In this document: positions 1 through 7,539 of the stretch, one piece after another
Layout: the number at the start of each line of letters is the position of its first letter
Position numbering within the stretch: the first letter of the stretch is position 1
NCBI GenBank assembly: GCA_007125415.1
Contig: SLDH01000170.1
Span: forward strand, 1-14,496
Source: Roseovarius sp.
Lineage (GTDB): Bacteria > Pseudomonadota > Alphaproteobacteria > Rhodobacterales > Rhodobacteraceae
Direction: 5' to 3'
DNA length: 14,496 nt
Notes under the pieces: model-generated
Seen by the model: only the letters and a program-made list of their open reading frames with translations
Databases searched by the model: none
Told to the model about the DNA's origin: nothing
Program-made: the position numbers and the translations under genes

Positions 1-63
1 CGTTGCGAGGCGGCGGGGCGGGTATGGATGTGCCGTCGGCGCGGTTGAAGAGAGGGTAGCAAA

Positions 64-312
64 ATGCCACTATCGCTGATCCTTGCCTGTGTCTGGGCGC
101 TCATTGCCAATGTGCTTGCGATGCTGCCCAGCCGCGACCGTCACTGGCGCAGTGCGACCATCCTCATCTGCATTGGCATTCCCCTTCTGGGCTATGTAAC
201 CTATGAGAACGGGCCATGGATCGGGCTTCTGGTCATGGCGGCGGGCATGAGCGTGCTGCGCTGGCCGCTGATCCATCTGGGCCGCTATCTGCGCAGCCGC
301 GCAGGCCTCTGA
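64..312 (+). CDS. DUF2484 family small membrane protein
   Basis: This 82-residue protein is mostly hydrophobic, with about three membrane-spanning stretches near residues 3-19, 30-48 and 50-66 and a basic C-terminal end (RYLRSRAGL). An AGAGGG ribosome site at 51-56 sits 7 nt before the ATG, which supports the start. Its size, hydrophobic pattern and position directly upstream of murB match DUF2484, a family I know from Rhodobacteraceae dcw clusters, usually between murC and murB. The function is unknown. Its location, 18 bp before murB, suggests co-expression with peptidoglycan precursor genes and an inner-membrane location. The family assignment is by recall of pattern and context, not by a search. 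No murC tail can be recognised in the 63 bases upstream. Confidence 0.85.
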   Translation: MPLSLILACVWALIANVLAMLPSRDRHWRSATILICIGIPLLGYVTYENGPWIGLLVMAAGMSVLRWPLIHLGRYLRSRAGL

Positions 313-316
313 TCCG

Positions 317-323
317 AAGGGAG
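317..323 (+). promoter_or_regulatory. ribosome binding site deciding the murB start
   Basis: AAGGGAG lies 7 nt before the ATG at 331 but only 1 nt before the in-frame ATG at 325. Spacing therefore favours 331 as the real murB start. Confidence 0.65.
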
Positions 324-330
324 CATGGTC

Positions 331-1305
331 ATGGTCCTGCCGCTCACCTTGCCTGAAATGCCCCGCCCGCGTGGCAGGCTGACGCCCGAGCGCCCGCTGG
401 CGGATCTGACCTGGCTGCGGGTGGGCGGCCCGGCGCAATATCTCTTTCAGCCAGCGGACCCGGCTGATCTGGCGCAGTTCCTGCGGGCGCTTCCCGAAGA
501 CATGCCGGTCTTTCCCATGGGGGTGGGCAGCAACCTCATCGTGCGCGATGGCGGCCTGCGCGCGGTGGTGATCCGGCTGGGTCGGGGCTTTGGCGACATC
601 ACAATCGAGGCGGACCGTGTGACGGCCGGGGCCGCAGTGCTCGATGCCCATGTGGCGCGGCGCGCGGCTGATCAGGGGCTCGACCTGACCTTCCTGCGCA
701 CCATCCCCGGTGCCATCGGCGGGGCGGTGCGCATGAATGCGGGCTGTTATGGCAGCTATATCGCCGATGTCTTCATCTCGGCACAGGCGGTGACGCGCAG
801 CGGCGAGATCGTGACGCTGGGCGCGGATGAGCTGAAGTTCCGCTACCGCGAGACGGACCTGCCCGAGGGCTGGGTGATCATCAGCGCCACCTTTGCCGCG
901 CCGCGCGGGGCGCCCGAGGCGCTGCACGCCCGCATGGAGGCGCAAATCGCCAAGCGCGACGCGTCCCAACCGACCAGGGAGCGCAGCGCGGGCAGCACCT
1001 TCCGCAACCCCGCTGGCCACAGTTCCACCGGCCGCGCCGATGACCGGCATGACCTCAAGGCCTGGAAGGTCATTGACGATGCGGGTTTGCGCGGCGCGCG
1101 GCGCGGTGGCGCGCAGATGAGCGAGAAACATTCCAACTTCCTGATCAACACCGGTGGTGCGACTGCCGCCGATCTCGAAGGCCTGGGCGAAGAAGTGCGA
1201 AAAAAGGTTTTCCAAACCAGCGGAATAGAGTTAATCTGGGAAATCATGAGGGTCGGCGAACCGGCCCCGGATGTTTCAACGAGCAGAAACACCCAGGACG
1301 ACTGA
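331..1305 (+). CDS. murB: UDP-N-acetylenolpyruvoylglucosamine reductase
   Basis: MurB is a cytoplasmic FAD enzyme that uses NADPH to reduce UDP-GlcNAc-enolpyruvate to UDP-MurNAc, the second committed step of peptidoglycan synthesis. The 324-residue protein has the FAD-binding stretch ([12 protein letters not shown], then [15 protein letters not shown]), the FRYRE segment with the catalytic Arg near 173, the proton-donor Ser of GSTFRNP near 222 and the C-terminal Glu of WEIMRVG near 304. These are the usual catalytic residues of the family. A roughly 10-residue insertion ([11 protein letters not shown]) follows the GSTFRNP motif and is, as I recall, usual in Rhodobacteraceae. The start at 331 is chosen over the ATG at 325 from ribosome-site spacing. 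The ddl gene follows after 39 bp in the same orientation. Confidence 0.97.
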   Translation: MVLPLTLPEMPRPRGRLTPERPLADLTWLRVGGPAQYLFQPADPADLAQFLRALPEDMPVFPMGVGSNLIVRDGGLRAVVIRLGRGFGDITIEADRVTAGAAVLDAHVARRAADQGLDLTFLRTIPGAIGGAVRMNAGCYGSYIADVFISAQAVTRSGEIVTLGADELKFRYRETDLPEGWVIISATFAAPRGAPEALHARMEAQIAKRDASQPTRERSAGSTFRNPAGHSSTGRADDRHDLKAWKVIDDAGLRGARRGGAQMSEKHSNFLINTGGATAADLEGLGEEVRKKVFQTSGIELIWEIMRVGEPAPDVSTSRNTQDD

Positions 1306-1344
1306 AGAAGCGCCGGATAACGGCCGTATATATTGAGGCACTGA

Positions 1345-2265
1345 GTGGGTCATTCGAGCGGAATAACCCCGAAAGTGGCGGTGATCATGGGAGGCCCCTC
1401 GGTCGAGCACGAGGTATCCCTGTCATCGGGACGTGAATGCGCCGCCGCGTTGAGGGAAGCAGGATATGAGGTGATCGAGGTCGTGGCGGGCCGCGATCTG
1501 CCTGCTGTTCTGACCGATCTTGCGCCTGATATCGTCTTCAACGCCCTGCATGGCCGCTGGGGCGAGGATGGCTGCGTCCAGGGCCTGCTGGAATGGATGC
1601 AGATCCCCTATACTCATTCGGGCGTCTATGCCTCGGCGCTGAGCATGGACAAGCAGCGCAGCAAGGATGTCTATGCCACCCATGGCCTGCCTGTTGTGCC
1701 GTCGCTTCTGGCGGAGATCGGAGAGGTGACGGCTGATCATGTGATGGTGCCGCCCTATGTGGTCAAACCCTTCAATGAAGGCTCTTCCGTGGGTGTCTAT
1801 ATCGTGCATGAGGCGGCCAATGGCCCGCCCAGGCTGGGCGATGAGATGCCACAGACGGTGATGGTGGAGGCCTATGCGCCGGGGCGCGAATTGACCACCA
1901 CCGTGCTGGGTGACAGGCCCCTGACGGTGACGGATATCGTGACGGATGGCTGGTATGACTACCAGGCCAAATATACCGCTGGCGGCTCGCATCATGTCAT
2001 CCCCGCCGACATCCCCGATGAGATATTCGCCGCCTGCATGGACTATGCGCAGCGCGCCCATGTGGCGCTCGGCTGTCGCGGGCTCACGCGCACCGATTTT
2101 CGCTGGGATGAGGCCCGTGGCCTCGATGGCCTCATTCTGCTGGAGACCAACACCCAGCCCGGCATGACCCCCACCTCGCTCGCCCCCGAGCAGGCCGCCC
2201 ATTGCGGCATCGGGTTTCCCGAGCTTTGCACCTGGATTGTCGAGGACGCGTCATGCAACAGATGA
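1345..2265 (+). CDS. ddl: D-alanine--D-alanine ligase
   Basis: Ddl is an ATP-grasp enzyme that joins two D-alanines into the dipeptide added by MurF to the muropeptide stem. The 306-residue length is normal. Visible motifs are [14 protein letters not shown] at the N-terminus (first D-Ala site), HGRWGEDG from residue 69, EGSSVGV from 145 (ATP/phosphate loop), YDYQAKY with Tyr near 210, the tyrosine associated with D-Ala rather than D-lactate as second substrate, and [10 protein letters not shown] from 267 (metal ligands). The start is GTG, with TGAGG at 1334-1338 placed suitably upstream. The only nearby ATG lies inside the conserved VIMGGPS strand and would cut the domain. The 3' end overlaps ftsQ by 13 bp. 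Confidence 0.97.
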   Translation: MGHSSGITPKVAVIMGGPSVEHEVSLSSGRECAAALREAGYEVIEVVAGRDLPAVLTDLAPDIVFNALHGRWGEDGCVQGLLEWMQIPYTHSGVYASALSMDKQRSKDVYATHGLPVVPSLLAEIGEVTADHVMVPPYVVKPFNEGSSVGVYIVHEAANGPPRLGDEMPQTVMVEAYAPGRELTTTVLGDRPLTVTDIVTDGWYDYQAKYTAGGSHHVIPADIPDEIFAACMDYAQRAHVALGCRGLTRTDFRWDEARGLDGLILLETNTQPGMTPTSLAPEQAAHCGIGFPELCTWIVEDASCNR

Positions 2266-3134
2266 GCACCTCCTCGAGGCCCGATCCTGCGCCCTCGCGC
2301 TGGGCCTACCGGCTGGAGCGCCTGTTGCTGACGCCCCTTTACCGGCAGCTTTTGCGGATCGGCCTGCCCTTTGCCCTCTGTTTTGCGGCGGTAAGCTATT
2401 ACTTCTCTGATCCGGACCGTCAGCTGGCCGTGGCGAGCGCATTGCTCGAGATACGTGAGCAGATCGAGAAACGCCCCGAATTCATGGTGAACCATCTGGC
2501 TGTGACGGGTGCCAGCGAGCAGACCGAACGGGATATACGCGCCCTCCTTGCCTATGACCTGCCGCTCAGTTCCTTCGATCTGGACCTTGTGGAAGCCCGT
2601 GAAACCATCGAGTCCCTCGCGCCGGTGGCCGAGGCCAGCCTGCGCATCCGCCAGGGTGGTGTGCTGACCGCGCGGATCACCGAGCGAGAGCCCGTCGCCT
2701 TGTGGCGGACACGCGGGGGGCTTGCTGTCGTCGATATTGATGGCGTTGTGATCGGCACCGTGGCGCACCGTGGCGAAAGGGCCGAACTGCCAATCTTGGC
2801 GGGCAAGGGTGCCGATGGCAGGTTACCCGAAGCGCTGGATATCTTCCGGGCAAGCAAGCCGCTGAGCGAGCGTGTCGTCGGGCTTGTGCGGGTGGGCGAG
2901 CGGCGCTGGGACATGGTGCTTGACCGCGATCAGCGCATCCTGTTGCCCGAGCGCGGGGCGGTTCGTGCGCTCGAGCGTGTCATCCTGCTGGCGCAGGTGC
3001 AGGACATGCTGGACCGGGATCTGGCATTGGTCGACATGCGCCTACCGCAGCGCCCGACGATCCGGATGACAGAAGCTGCCCAGGAAGAATGGTGGCGAAT
3101 AAGAAGACTCAGTGCGGAGGCAAGCGAGCAGTGA
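2253..3134 (+). CDS. ftsQ: cell division protein FtsQ
   Basis: FtsQ is a bitopic inner-membrane divisome protein that links FtsB/FtsL and the septal synthase to the Z-ring. The 293-residue product has a basic cytoplasmic tail, one membrane segment near residues 36-51, then a periplasmic POTRA domain (about 76-150, starting [12 protein letters not shown] and ending [11 protein letters not shown]) followed by the FtsQ beta domain ([14 protein letters not shown]). The ATG at 2253 is preceded by GAGGA at 2242-2246 and is preferred over an upstream in-frame ATG at 2202, which would place 17 non-conserved residues inside ddl. It overlaps ddl by 13 bp and ftsA by 4 bp (GTGA), a usual sign of translational coupling. 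Confidence 0.95.
   Translation: MQQMSTSSRPDPAPSRWAYRLERLLLTPLYRQLLRIGLPFALCFAAVSYYFSDPDRQLAVASALLEIREQIEKRPEFMVNHLAVTGASEQTERDIRALLAYDLPLSSFDLDLVEARETIESLAPVAEASLRIRQGGVLTARITEREPVALWRTRGGLAVVDIDGVVIGTVAHRGERAELPILAGKGADGRLPEALDIFRASKPLSERVVGLVRVGERRWDMVLDRDQRILLPERGAVRALERVILLAQVQDMLDRDLALVDMRLPQRPTIRMTEAAQEEWWRIRRLSAEASEQ
3116..3120 (+). promoter_or_regulatory. ribosome binding site of ftsA inside ftsQ
   Basis: GGAGG lies 10 nt before the GTG at 3131, within the last codons of ftsQ. It supports the GTG as ftsA start rather than the in-frame ATG at 3089. Confidence 0.6.
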
Positions 3135-4465
3135 TCGAACTATACGAATCCCAGCGCGCGATGCGCAAGATGCGCGAAGCGGCAATGCAACGGGGTGTGA
3201 TCGCGGTGCTGGATGTGGGCACCTCGAAAATCGCCTGTCTGGTCCTGCGATTCGACGGGACGGACCGGCTGGCCGAAACCGACGGGATCGGCGCGATGGC
3301 CGGGCAGGCAGGGTTCCGGGTGATCGGCGCGGCCACGACGCGCTCGCGTGGGGTTCGCGGCGGCGAGATCGAGGCGATGCAGGAGACCGAACGCGCGATC
3401 CGCACCGCCATTCAGGCGGCGCAGAAGATGGCGGGCATCCGCGTCGATCACGTGATCGCCTGTTTCGCCGGGGCAGAGCCACGCAGCTACGGGCTGGCCG
3501 GCGCGTTGGAACTGGAAGGTCAGGTTGTCACGGAACAGGATGTGAGCCGGGTGCTCAGCGCCTGCGATGTGCCCGATTACGGCACGGGGCGCGAGGTGCT
3601 GCATGCGCAACCGGTCAATTTTGCGCTGGATTACCGGTCGGGCCTCATTGATCCGCGCGGCCAGATCGGCCAGACCCTCTCTACCGATCTGCATATGCTC
3701 ACGGTGGATGCCACCGCGATCCAGAACCTCGTCCATTGCATCAAGCGCTGCGACCTCGAACTCGCAGGCATGGCCAGTTCGGCCTATGTCTCGGGCATCT
3801 CGGCGCTGGTGGAGGATGAGCAGGAGCTTGGCGCGGCCTGTATCGACATGGGCGGCGGCTGTGCGGGTATTTCGATCTTCATGAAAAAGCACATGATCTA
3901 TGCCGACAGCGTCCGGATCGGCGGTGATCATGTGACCTCCGACATTTCCATGGGCCTGCAAATCCCCACCGCGACGGCGGAGCGGATCAAGACATTCTAT
4001 GGCGGCGTGGTTGCCACAGGCATGGACGATCGCGAGATGATCGAGATCGGCGGCGACACGGGCGACTGGCACCATGACCGGCGCAGCGTCAGTCGCGCCG
4101 AACTGATCGGCATCATGCGCCCCCGGGTGGAGGAGATCCTTGAGGAAGTGCGCGCGCGGCTCGATGCGGCGGGCTTTGATCACCTTCCCAGCCAGCAGAT
4201 CGTGATCACCGGCGGCGGCAGTCAGATTCCCGGTTTTGACGGGCTGGCAAGCCGCATTCTGGGCCAGCAGGTGCGGCTGGGCCGACCGCTCAGGGTGCAT
4301 GGCTTGCCGCAGGCGGCCACCGGCGCGGGCTTTGCCAGTGCGGTGGGCCTGTGCTGCTTTGCGGCCAATCCACAGGATGAATGGTGGGATTTCGAATTGC
4401 CGGTCGATCGCTATCCCGCACGGTCACTCAGGAGGGCAGTGAAATGGTTCAAGGACAACTGGTGA
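3131..4465 (+). CDS. ftsA: cell division protein FtsA
   Basis: FtsA is an actin-like ATPase that anchors FtsZ filaments to the inner membrane and recruits later divisome proteins. The 444-residue product shows the actin-fold phosphate-1 motif (LDVGTSK, residues 27-33), a SHS2-type 1C region after it, phosphate-2 (CIDMGGGCAG, from 237) and the adenosine motif (ITGGGSQIPG, around 359-368). It ends in the amphipathic membrane-targeting helix SLRRAVKWFKDNW. The GTG start overlaps the ftsQ stop as GTGA. It yields the N-terminus [15 protein letters not shown], which resembles related Rhodobacteraceae FtsA proteins as I recall them. A longer version from the ATG at 3089 would overlap ftsQ by 46 bp and add 14 unconserved residues. 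Confidence 0.96.
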   Translation: MIELYESQRAMRKMREAAMQRGVIAVLDVGTSKIACLVLRFDGTDRLAETDGIGAMAGQAGFRVIGAATTRSRGVRGGEIEAMQETERAIRTAIQAAQKMAGIRVDHVIACFAGAEPRSYGLAGALELEGQVVTEQDVSRVLSACDVPDYGTGREVLHAQPVNFALDYRSGLIDPRGQIGQTLSTDLHMLTVDATAIQNLVHCIKRCDLELAGMASSAYVSGISALVEDEQELGAACIDMGGGCAGISIFMKKHMIYADSVRIGGDHVTSDISMGLQIPTATAERIKTFYGGVVATGMDDREMIEIGGDTGDWHHDRRSVSRAELIGIMRPRVEEILEEVRARLDAAGFDHLPSQQIVITGGGSQIPGFDGLASRILGQQVRLGRPLRVHGLPQAATGAGFASAVGLCCFAANPQDEWWDFELPVDRYPARSLRRAVKWFKDNW

Positions 4466-4516
4466 CGACAATATCTGGGTATTTAGGCGAAATCCCGCGG
4501 TTTTTCCCGCAAAAGC

Positions 4517-4533
4517 TGCCATATTTGGTGGCA
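4517..4533 (+). promoter_or_regulatory. inverted repeat TGCCA-N7-TGGCA upstream of ftsZ
   Basis: The arms TGCCA (4517-4521) and TGGCA (4529-4533) flank an AT-rich centre in the ftsA-ftsZ spacer, which is visibly more AT-rich than the genes around it. This looks like a possible dimeric regulator site, but no known consensus is recognised and it could be chance. Confidence 0.25.
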
Positions 4534-4549
4534 AATAGACAGTTTTTGG

Positions 4550-4558
4550 ATGACGTCA
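4550..4558 (+). promoter_or_regulatory. ATGACGTCA motif in the ftsZ leader
   Basis: This contains the perfect 8-bp palindrome TGACGTCA (4551-4558), 82 nt before the ftsZ ATG. The same 9-mer recurs upstream of bamD at 6574-6582, 90 nt before its ATG. No regulator with this consensus is assigned here. The shared position relative to two start codons is the reason to list it. Confidence 0.35.
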
Positions 4559-4640
4559 CGATGACGAAACGTTACGATTGGCGGAAGTTTAGGCAGAAAA
4601 CGGCCCGCGAATGTGGGCATAACAGCAGGCGGACACAGAC

Positions 4641-6278
4641 ATGACACTCAACCTCACCATGCCGGGTCACGAAGAGCTCAAGCCAAGGATCACCGTTTTC
4701 GGTGTGGGTGGGGCCGGTGGCAACGCGGTCAACAACATGATCGAAAAGGCGCTCGACGGCGTCGATTTCGTGGTGGCCAATACCGACGCGCAGGCGCTGC
4801 AGCAGAGCAACGCCGAAAGCCGCATCCAGCTCGGTGTGAAGGTCACCGAAGGCTTGGGCGCCGGGGCGCGTGCCTCCGTGGGTGCCGCAGCGGCGGAAGA
4901 GAATATCGAGCAGATCGTCGATCATCTCGCGGGCGCGCATATGTGCTTCATCACTGCCGGCATGGGCGGTGGCACCGGCACCGGCGCGGCCCCCATCATC
5001 GCACAGGCCGCGCGAGAGCTTGGGGTGCTGACCGTGGGTGTCGTCACCAAGCCGTTCCAGTTCGAGGGTGCCAAGCGCATGCGTCAGGCCGATGAAGGTG
5101 TGGAAGCGCTGCAGAAGATGGTCGATACGCTGATCATTATCCCCAACCAGAACCTCTTTCGACTTGCCAACGAGAAAACCACCTTCACCGAGGCCTTCAG
5201 CCTCGCTGATGATGTGCTCTATCAGGGTGTCAAGGGTGTCACCGATCTGATGGTCCGCCCCGGCCTCATCAATCTCGATTTCGCCGATGTGCGCGCGGTG
5301 ATGGACGAGATGGGCAAGGCCATGATGGGCACCGGCGAGGACAGTGGCGAAGACCGCGCCATCCAGGCTGCCGAAAAGGCCATCGCCAACCCGCTGCTTG
5401 ACGAGATCAGCCTGCGGGGCGCAAAGGGTGTGCTCATCAACATCACGGGCGGGCATGACCTGACCCTCTTCGAATTGGACGAGGCCGCCAACCGCATCCG
5501 GGAAGAGGTGGATCCGGAGGCCAATATCATTGTCGGCTCGACCCTCGATGAGCGCATGGATGGCACTATTCGCGTCAGTGTCGTGGCCACCGGCATCGAT
5601 GCGAGCGCCGGAGCGCAGGATGTCCCCGTGCCGCGCCGGACGCTCGCGCAGCCGCTGACGCAGGGTATTGCCGCTGCGCCGGAAACAGCCGAGGAAGAGC
5701 ATGCGCCTGTTGCCGCCGAAAGCCGCAGTGAGCCCACGCTTTTCGAAGATGAAAGCATCGAGGAGCCCGTTGTCGCGGAAGCAGAGTTCAAGCCCCGCAC
5801 CGCGTTCCGCGCGGCTCCAGAAGCGGAAGATCTCTCCGACGAGATGCCCCCACCGGCCTACAGCGCCCCGGTCGAAGAAGCGCCCGTCGCCGCCTCTGTC
5901 GAAGAGGAGGAGCTTGACGGATTCGTCGCCCCGCGTGCCCCCGCCCCCGGAACGCCGTCGCCGGATGCGCTGGCCCGGCTCAATGCCGCAGTGGGCCGGA
6001 GCGCGGCGCGTGGTGGTGAAGCGGCCAACCCACAGGCCAGCGCCGCCCCGGCACATCCGGCACCCGAAGCGGCCGAGCGCCCGCGCTTTGGCATAAATTC
6101 GCTGATCAACCGGATGACAGGTCATTCGGCCGATAACGAGGGCTCGCATGCCAGCCGGACACCCCGCCAGCAGCCCCCGGTGAGTTCGCAACAGGCTCAG
6201 CCCGCTCCAGTCGAGGAGGAGGACCGCGAAGAGGACCGGATCGAGATTCCGGCATTCCTGCGCCGGCAGGCCAACTGA
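4641..6278 (+). CDS. ftsZ: cell division protein FtsZ
   Basis: FtsZ is the tubulin-like GTPase that polymerises at midcell into the Z-ring. The 545-residue product has a normal GTPase core (about residues 15-320) with the tubulin signature GGGTGTG (109-115) and the T7 catalytic loop NLDFADVR (211-218). An acidic, Ala/Pro/Glu-rich linker of roughly 200 residues follows. The end carries a conserved patch [13 protein letters not shown] and the C-terminal peptide [11 protein letters not shown], the usual contact for FtsA and other partners. The long linker is typical of alphaproteobacteria, compared with about 50 residues in E. coli. The gene is separated from ftsA by 175 bp, so it may have its own promoter, and a strong terminator follows 56 bp after the stop. 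The ribosome site (around AGGCGGA, 4627-4633) is weak. Confidence 0.98.
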   Translation: MTLNLTMPGHEELKPRITVFGVGGAGGNAVNNMIEKALDGVDFVVANTDAQALQQSNAESRIQLGVKVTEGLGAGARASVGAAAAEENIEQIVDHLAGAHMCFITAGMGGGTGTGAAPIIAQAARELGVLTVGVVTKPFQFEGAKRMRQADEGVEALQKMVDTLIIIPNQNLFRLANEKTTFTEAFSLADDVLYQGVKGVTDLMVRPGLINLDFADVRAVMDEMGKAMMGTGEDSGEDRAIQAAEKAIANPLLDEISLRGAKGVLINITGGHDLTLFELDEAANRIREEVDPEANIIVGSTLDERMDGTIRVSVVATGIDASAGAQDVPVPRRTLAQPLTQGIAAAPETAEEEHAPVAAESRSEPTLFEDESIEEPVVAEAEFKPRTAFRAAPEAEDLSDEMPPPAYSAPVEEAPVAASVEEEELDGFVAPRAPAPGTPSPDALARLNAAVGRSAARGGEAANPQASAAPAHPAPEAAERPRFGINSLINRMTGHSADNEGSHASRTPRQQPPVSSQQAQPAPVEEEDREEDRIEIPAFLRRQAN

Positions 6279-6334
6279 TCGGCATCGGTTTCACATCGCC
6301 TTCCACGGCTACGTGATATGCCGGGTCGGAATTC

Positions 6335-6376
6335 ATGACCCCCGGGCTGTTCCCTGAGCCCGGGGGTCATTGTTTT
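6335..6376 (+). terminator. intrinsic terminator after ftsZ
   Basis: A perfect 14-bp GC-rich stem (ATGACCCCCGGGCT at 6335-6348, its complement at 6357-6370) encloses an 8-nt loop and is followed by TGTTTT. This is a textbook Rho-independent terminator for the + strand, closing the dcw transcript. The other strand has no T-run after the stem. Confidence 0.92.
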
Positions 6377-6432
6377 GGCGCATGTTGCACCAGATGAGCG
6401 TCATCCCCGCCCGGAGCGCCCAGAACGGCCAT

Positions 6433-6454
6433 GCGCCCGCCCCGAGGCGGGTGC
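6433..6454 (+). other. GC-rich hairpin in the ftsZ-bamD spacer
   Basis: GCGCCCGCC (6433-6441) pairs with GGCGGGTGC (6446-6454) over 9 bp, including one G-U, with a CCGA tetraloop. No T-run follows, so it is not an obvious terminator. It may be part of a bamD leader, a small RNA, or simply GC-rich chance pairing. Confidence 0.3.
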
Positions 6455-6573
6455 AGTCGCGCCTATACGGGTGGTCGTGTGCCCTGTCATGGGGAGAGCT
6501 GAAGCCGATAGGATGCTACACGCTTTGGCGGTCGGGATCACCGCTCACCATGCTGTCTCGTTGGGCGACGATA

Positions 6574-6582
6574 ATGACGTCA
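6574..6582 (+). promoter_or_regulatory. ATGACGTCA motif upstream of bamD
   Basis: This is the second copy of the 9-mer found before ftsZ, containing the palindrome TGACGTCA (6575-6582). It ends 90 nt before the bamD ATG, against 82 nt for the ftsZ copy. The binding protein is unknown. Confidence 0.35.
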
Positions 6583-6672
6583 AAGGCGTTTTGCCCCGGA
6601 AATATCTGTGCTAGGACCATCCCACGACTTGGGCTGAATCCGCACAAGAGCATAATGAAGGTGAGTTGGCGC

Positions 6673-7518
6673 ATGAAGATCGGCACGACACGGGCAGCAC
6701 TTGCGGGTGCCTTTGTGCTGGGGCTGACCGTTGCCGGTTGCGGCGATACCTCGGTCGAGCGTGGCACGGTGGATTACGAGCAGTTTACCGCCGAACAGAT
6801 TTTCGAGCGCGCGGAGTTCGATCTTGAACAGCGCAACCCCGCGCTTGCCGCGCAGGTGTTCGGCGAGGTCGAACGTCTCTATCCCTATTCGCCCTGGGCC
6901 AAGCGTGCGGTGATCATGCAGGCCTATGCCTATCACCTCGCGAAGGATTACGAGAATTCCCGTTCTGCGGCGCAGCGTTTCATTGATTTCTACCCCACCG
7001 ATGAGGATGCCGCTTACGCGCAATATCTTCTTGCGCTGAGCTATTATGATCAGATTGCCGAGGTCGGACGCGATCAGGGGCTGACCTTTCAGGCCCTGCA
7101 AAGCCTGCGGCAAGTCATCGAGCGCTATCCCGATAGCGAATATGCGCGGTCTTCGGTGCTGAAGTTCGATCTGGCCTTCGATCATCTGGCCTCCAAGGAA
7201 ATGGAAATCGGGCGCTACTATCTCAAGCGCGATCACTTCCCCGCTGCGATCAACCGGTTCCGGTCGGTTGTCGAGGACTTCCAGACCACGACCCAGACGC
7301 CCGAGGCGCTTCATCGTCTCGTCGAGGCGTATCTCTCGCTCGGACTCGTGGAGGAGGCGCAAACGGCGGGTGCGATCCTTGGTTACAATTACCAGGGCAC
7401 CCGATGGTATGAAGACAGCTACAAGCTGCTCACCGGCCAGGGGCTTCAATTGCAGGCCCAGGGCGATAACTGGCTGCGCCAGATCTACCGCCAGATGGTT
7501 CAGGGCCGGTGGCTCTGA
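6673..7518 (+). CDS. bamD: outer membrane protein assembly factor BamD
   Basis: BamD (formerly ComL/YfiO) is an outer-membrane lipoprotein of the BAM complex that inserts beta-barrel proteins. The 281-residue product starts with a lipoprotein signal (MKIGTTRAALAGAFVLGL, lipobox VAGC, lipidated Cys at residue 23), followed by TPR-like helical repeats beginning at EQIFERAEFDLEQRNPALAAQVFGEVERLYPYSPWA. The RYPDSEYARS segment and the later repeats fit the family. The ATG at 6673 has AAGGTGAG at 6658-6665 about 7 nt upstream. An in-frame ATG at 6655 (six extra residues) is a weaker alternative, and starts back to 6370 would bury the signal peptide. It lies 21 bp before recN and probably shares its transcript. 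Confidence 0.95.
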   Translation: MKIGTTRAALAGAFVLGLTVAGCGDTSVERGTVDYEQFTAEQIFERAEFDLEQRNPALAAQVFGEVERLYPYSPWAKRAVIMQAYAYHLAKDYENSRSAAQRFIDFYPTDEDAAYAQYLLALSYYDQIAEVGRDQGLTFQALQSLRQVIERYPDSEYARSSVLKFDLAFDHLASKEMEIGRYYLKRDHFPAAINRFRSVVEDFQTTTQTPEALHRLVEAYLSLGLVEEAQTAGAILGYNYQGTRWYEDSYKLLTGQGLQLQAQGDNWLRQIYRQMVQGRWL

Positions 7519-7539
7519 CCGTCATCTAGGGGGGCGTCG

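Larger units (their letters stand above)
6377..6672. other. non-coding spacer where lpxC is usually found
   Basis: This stretch between the ftsZ terminator and bamD has no convincing gene on either strand. The reading frame in phase with bamD is open back to 6370, but its translation before 6673 lacks any recognisable domain and is rich in Arg, Cys and Trp. The spacer holds a GC-rich hairpin at 6433-6454, the ATGACGTCA motif at 6574-6582, a CATAAT hexamer at 6651-6656 with TTGGGC 16 nt upstream (very close to the start codon, so doubtful as a promoter), and the bamD ribosome site. In Rhodobacteraceae I know, lpxC occupies this position. No lpxC motif is seen here. Confidence 0.7.

Noticed and set aside
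1..63. Tail of an upstream gene such as murC
   Set aside because: All three + frames end within or just after this stretch, and none reads like a MurC C-terminus, so nothing is annotated.
70..1215. 381-codon open frame on the - strand opposite DUF2484 and murB
   Set aside because: It spans two real genes and their spacer on the other strand and has no recognisable domain.
3140..4300. 386-codon open frame on the - strand opposite ftsA
   Set aside because: It is a shadow of ftsA codon bias, rich in His, Arg and Ala, with no family resemblance.
4572..6191. 539-codon open frame on the - strand opposite ftsZ
   Set aside because: It mirrors a highly conserved + strand gene, its translation is rich in Gly, His and Arg without recognisable domains, and such long antisense frames are common in GC-rich DNA.
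6375..6614. Possible lpxC remnant (peptide RMLHAL faintly like LpxC KMLDAL)
   Set aside because: Only a few residues agree, the zinc-binding histidines and flanking motifs of LpxC are missing, and chance similarity is more likely.
6370..6672. N-terminal extension of bamD back to 6370
   Set aside because: It would start at the end of the ftsZ terminator stem and bury the lipoprotein signal peptide. The ribosome site supports 6673.
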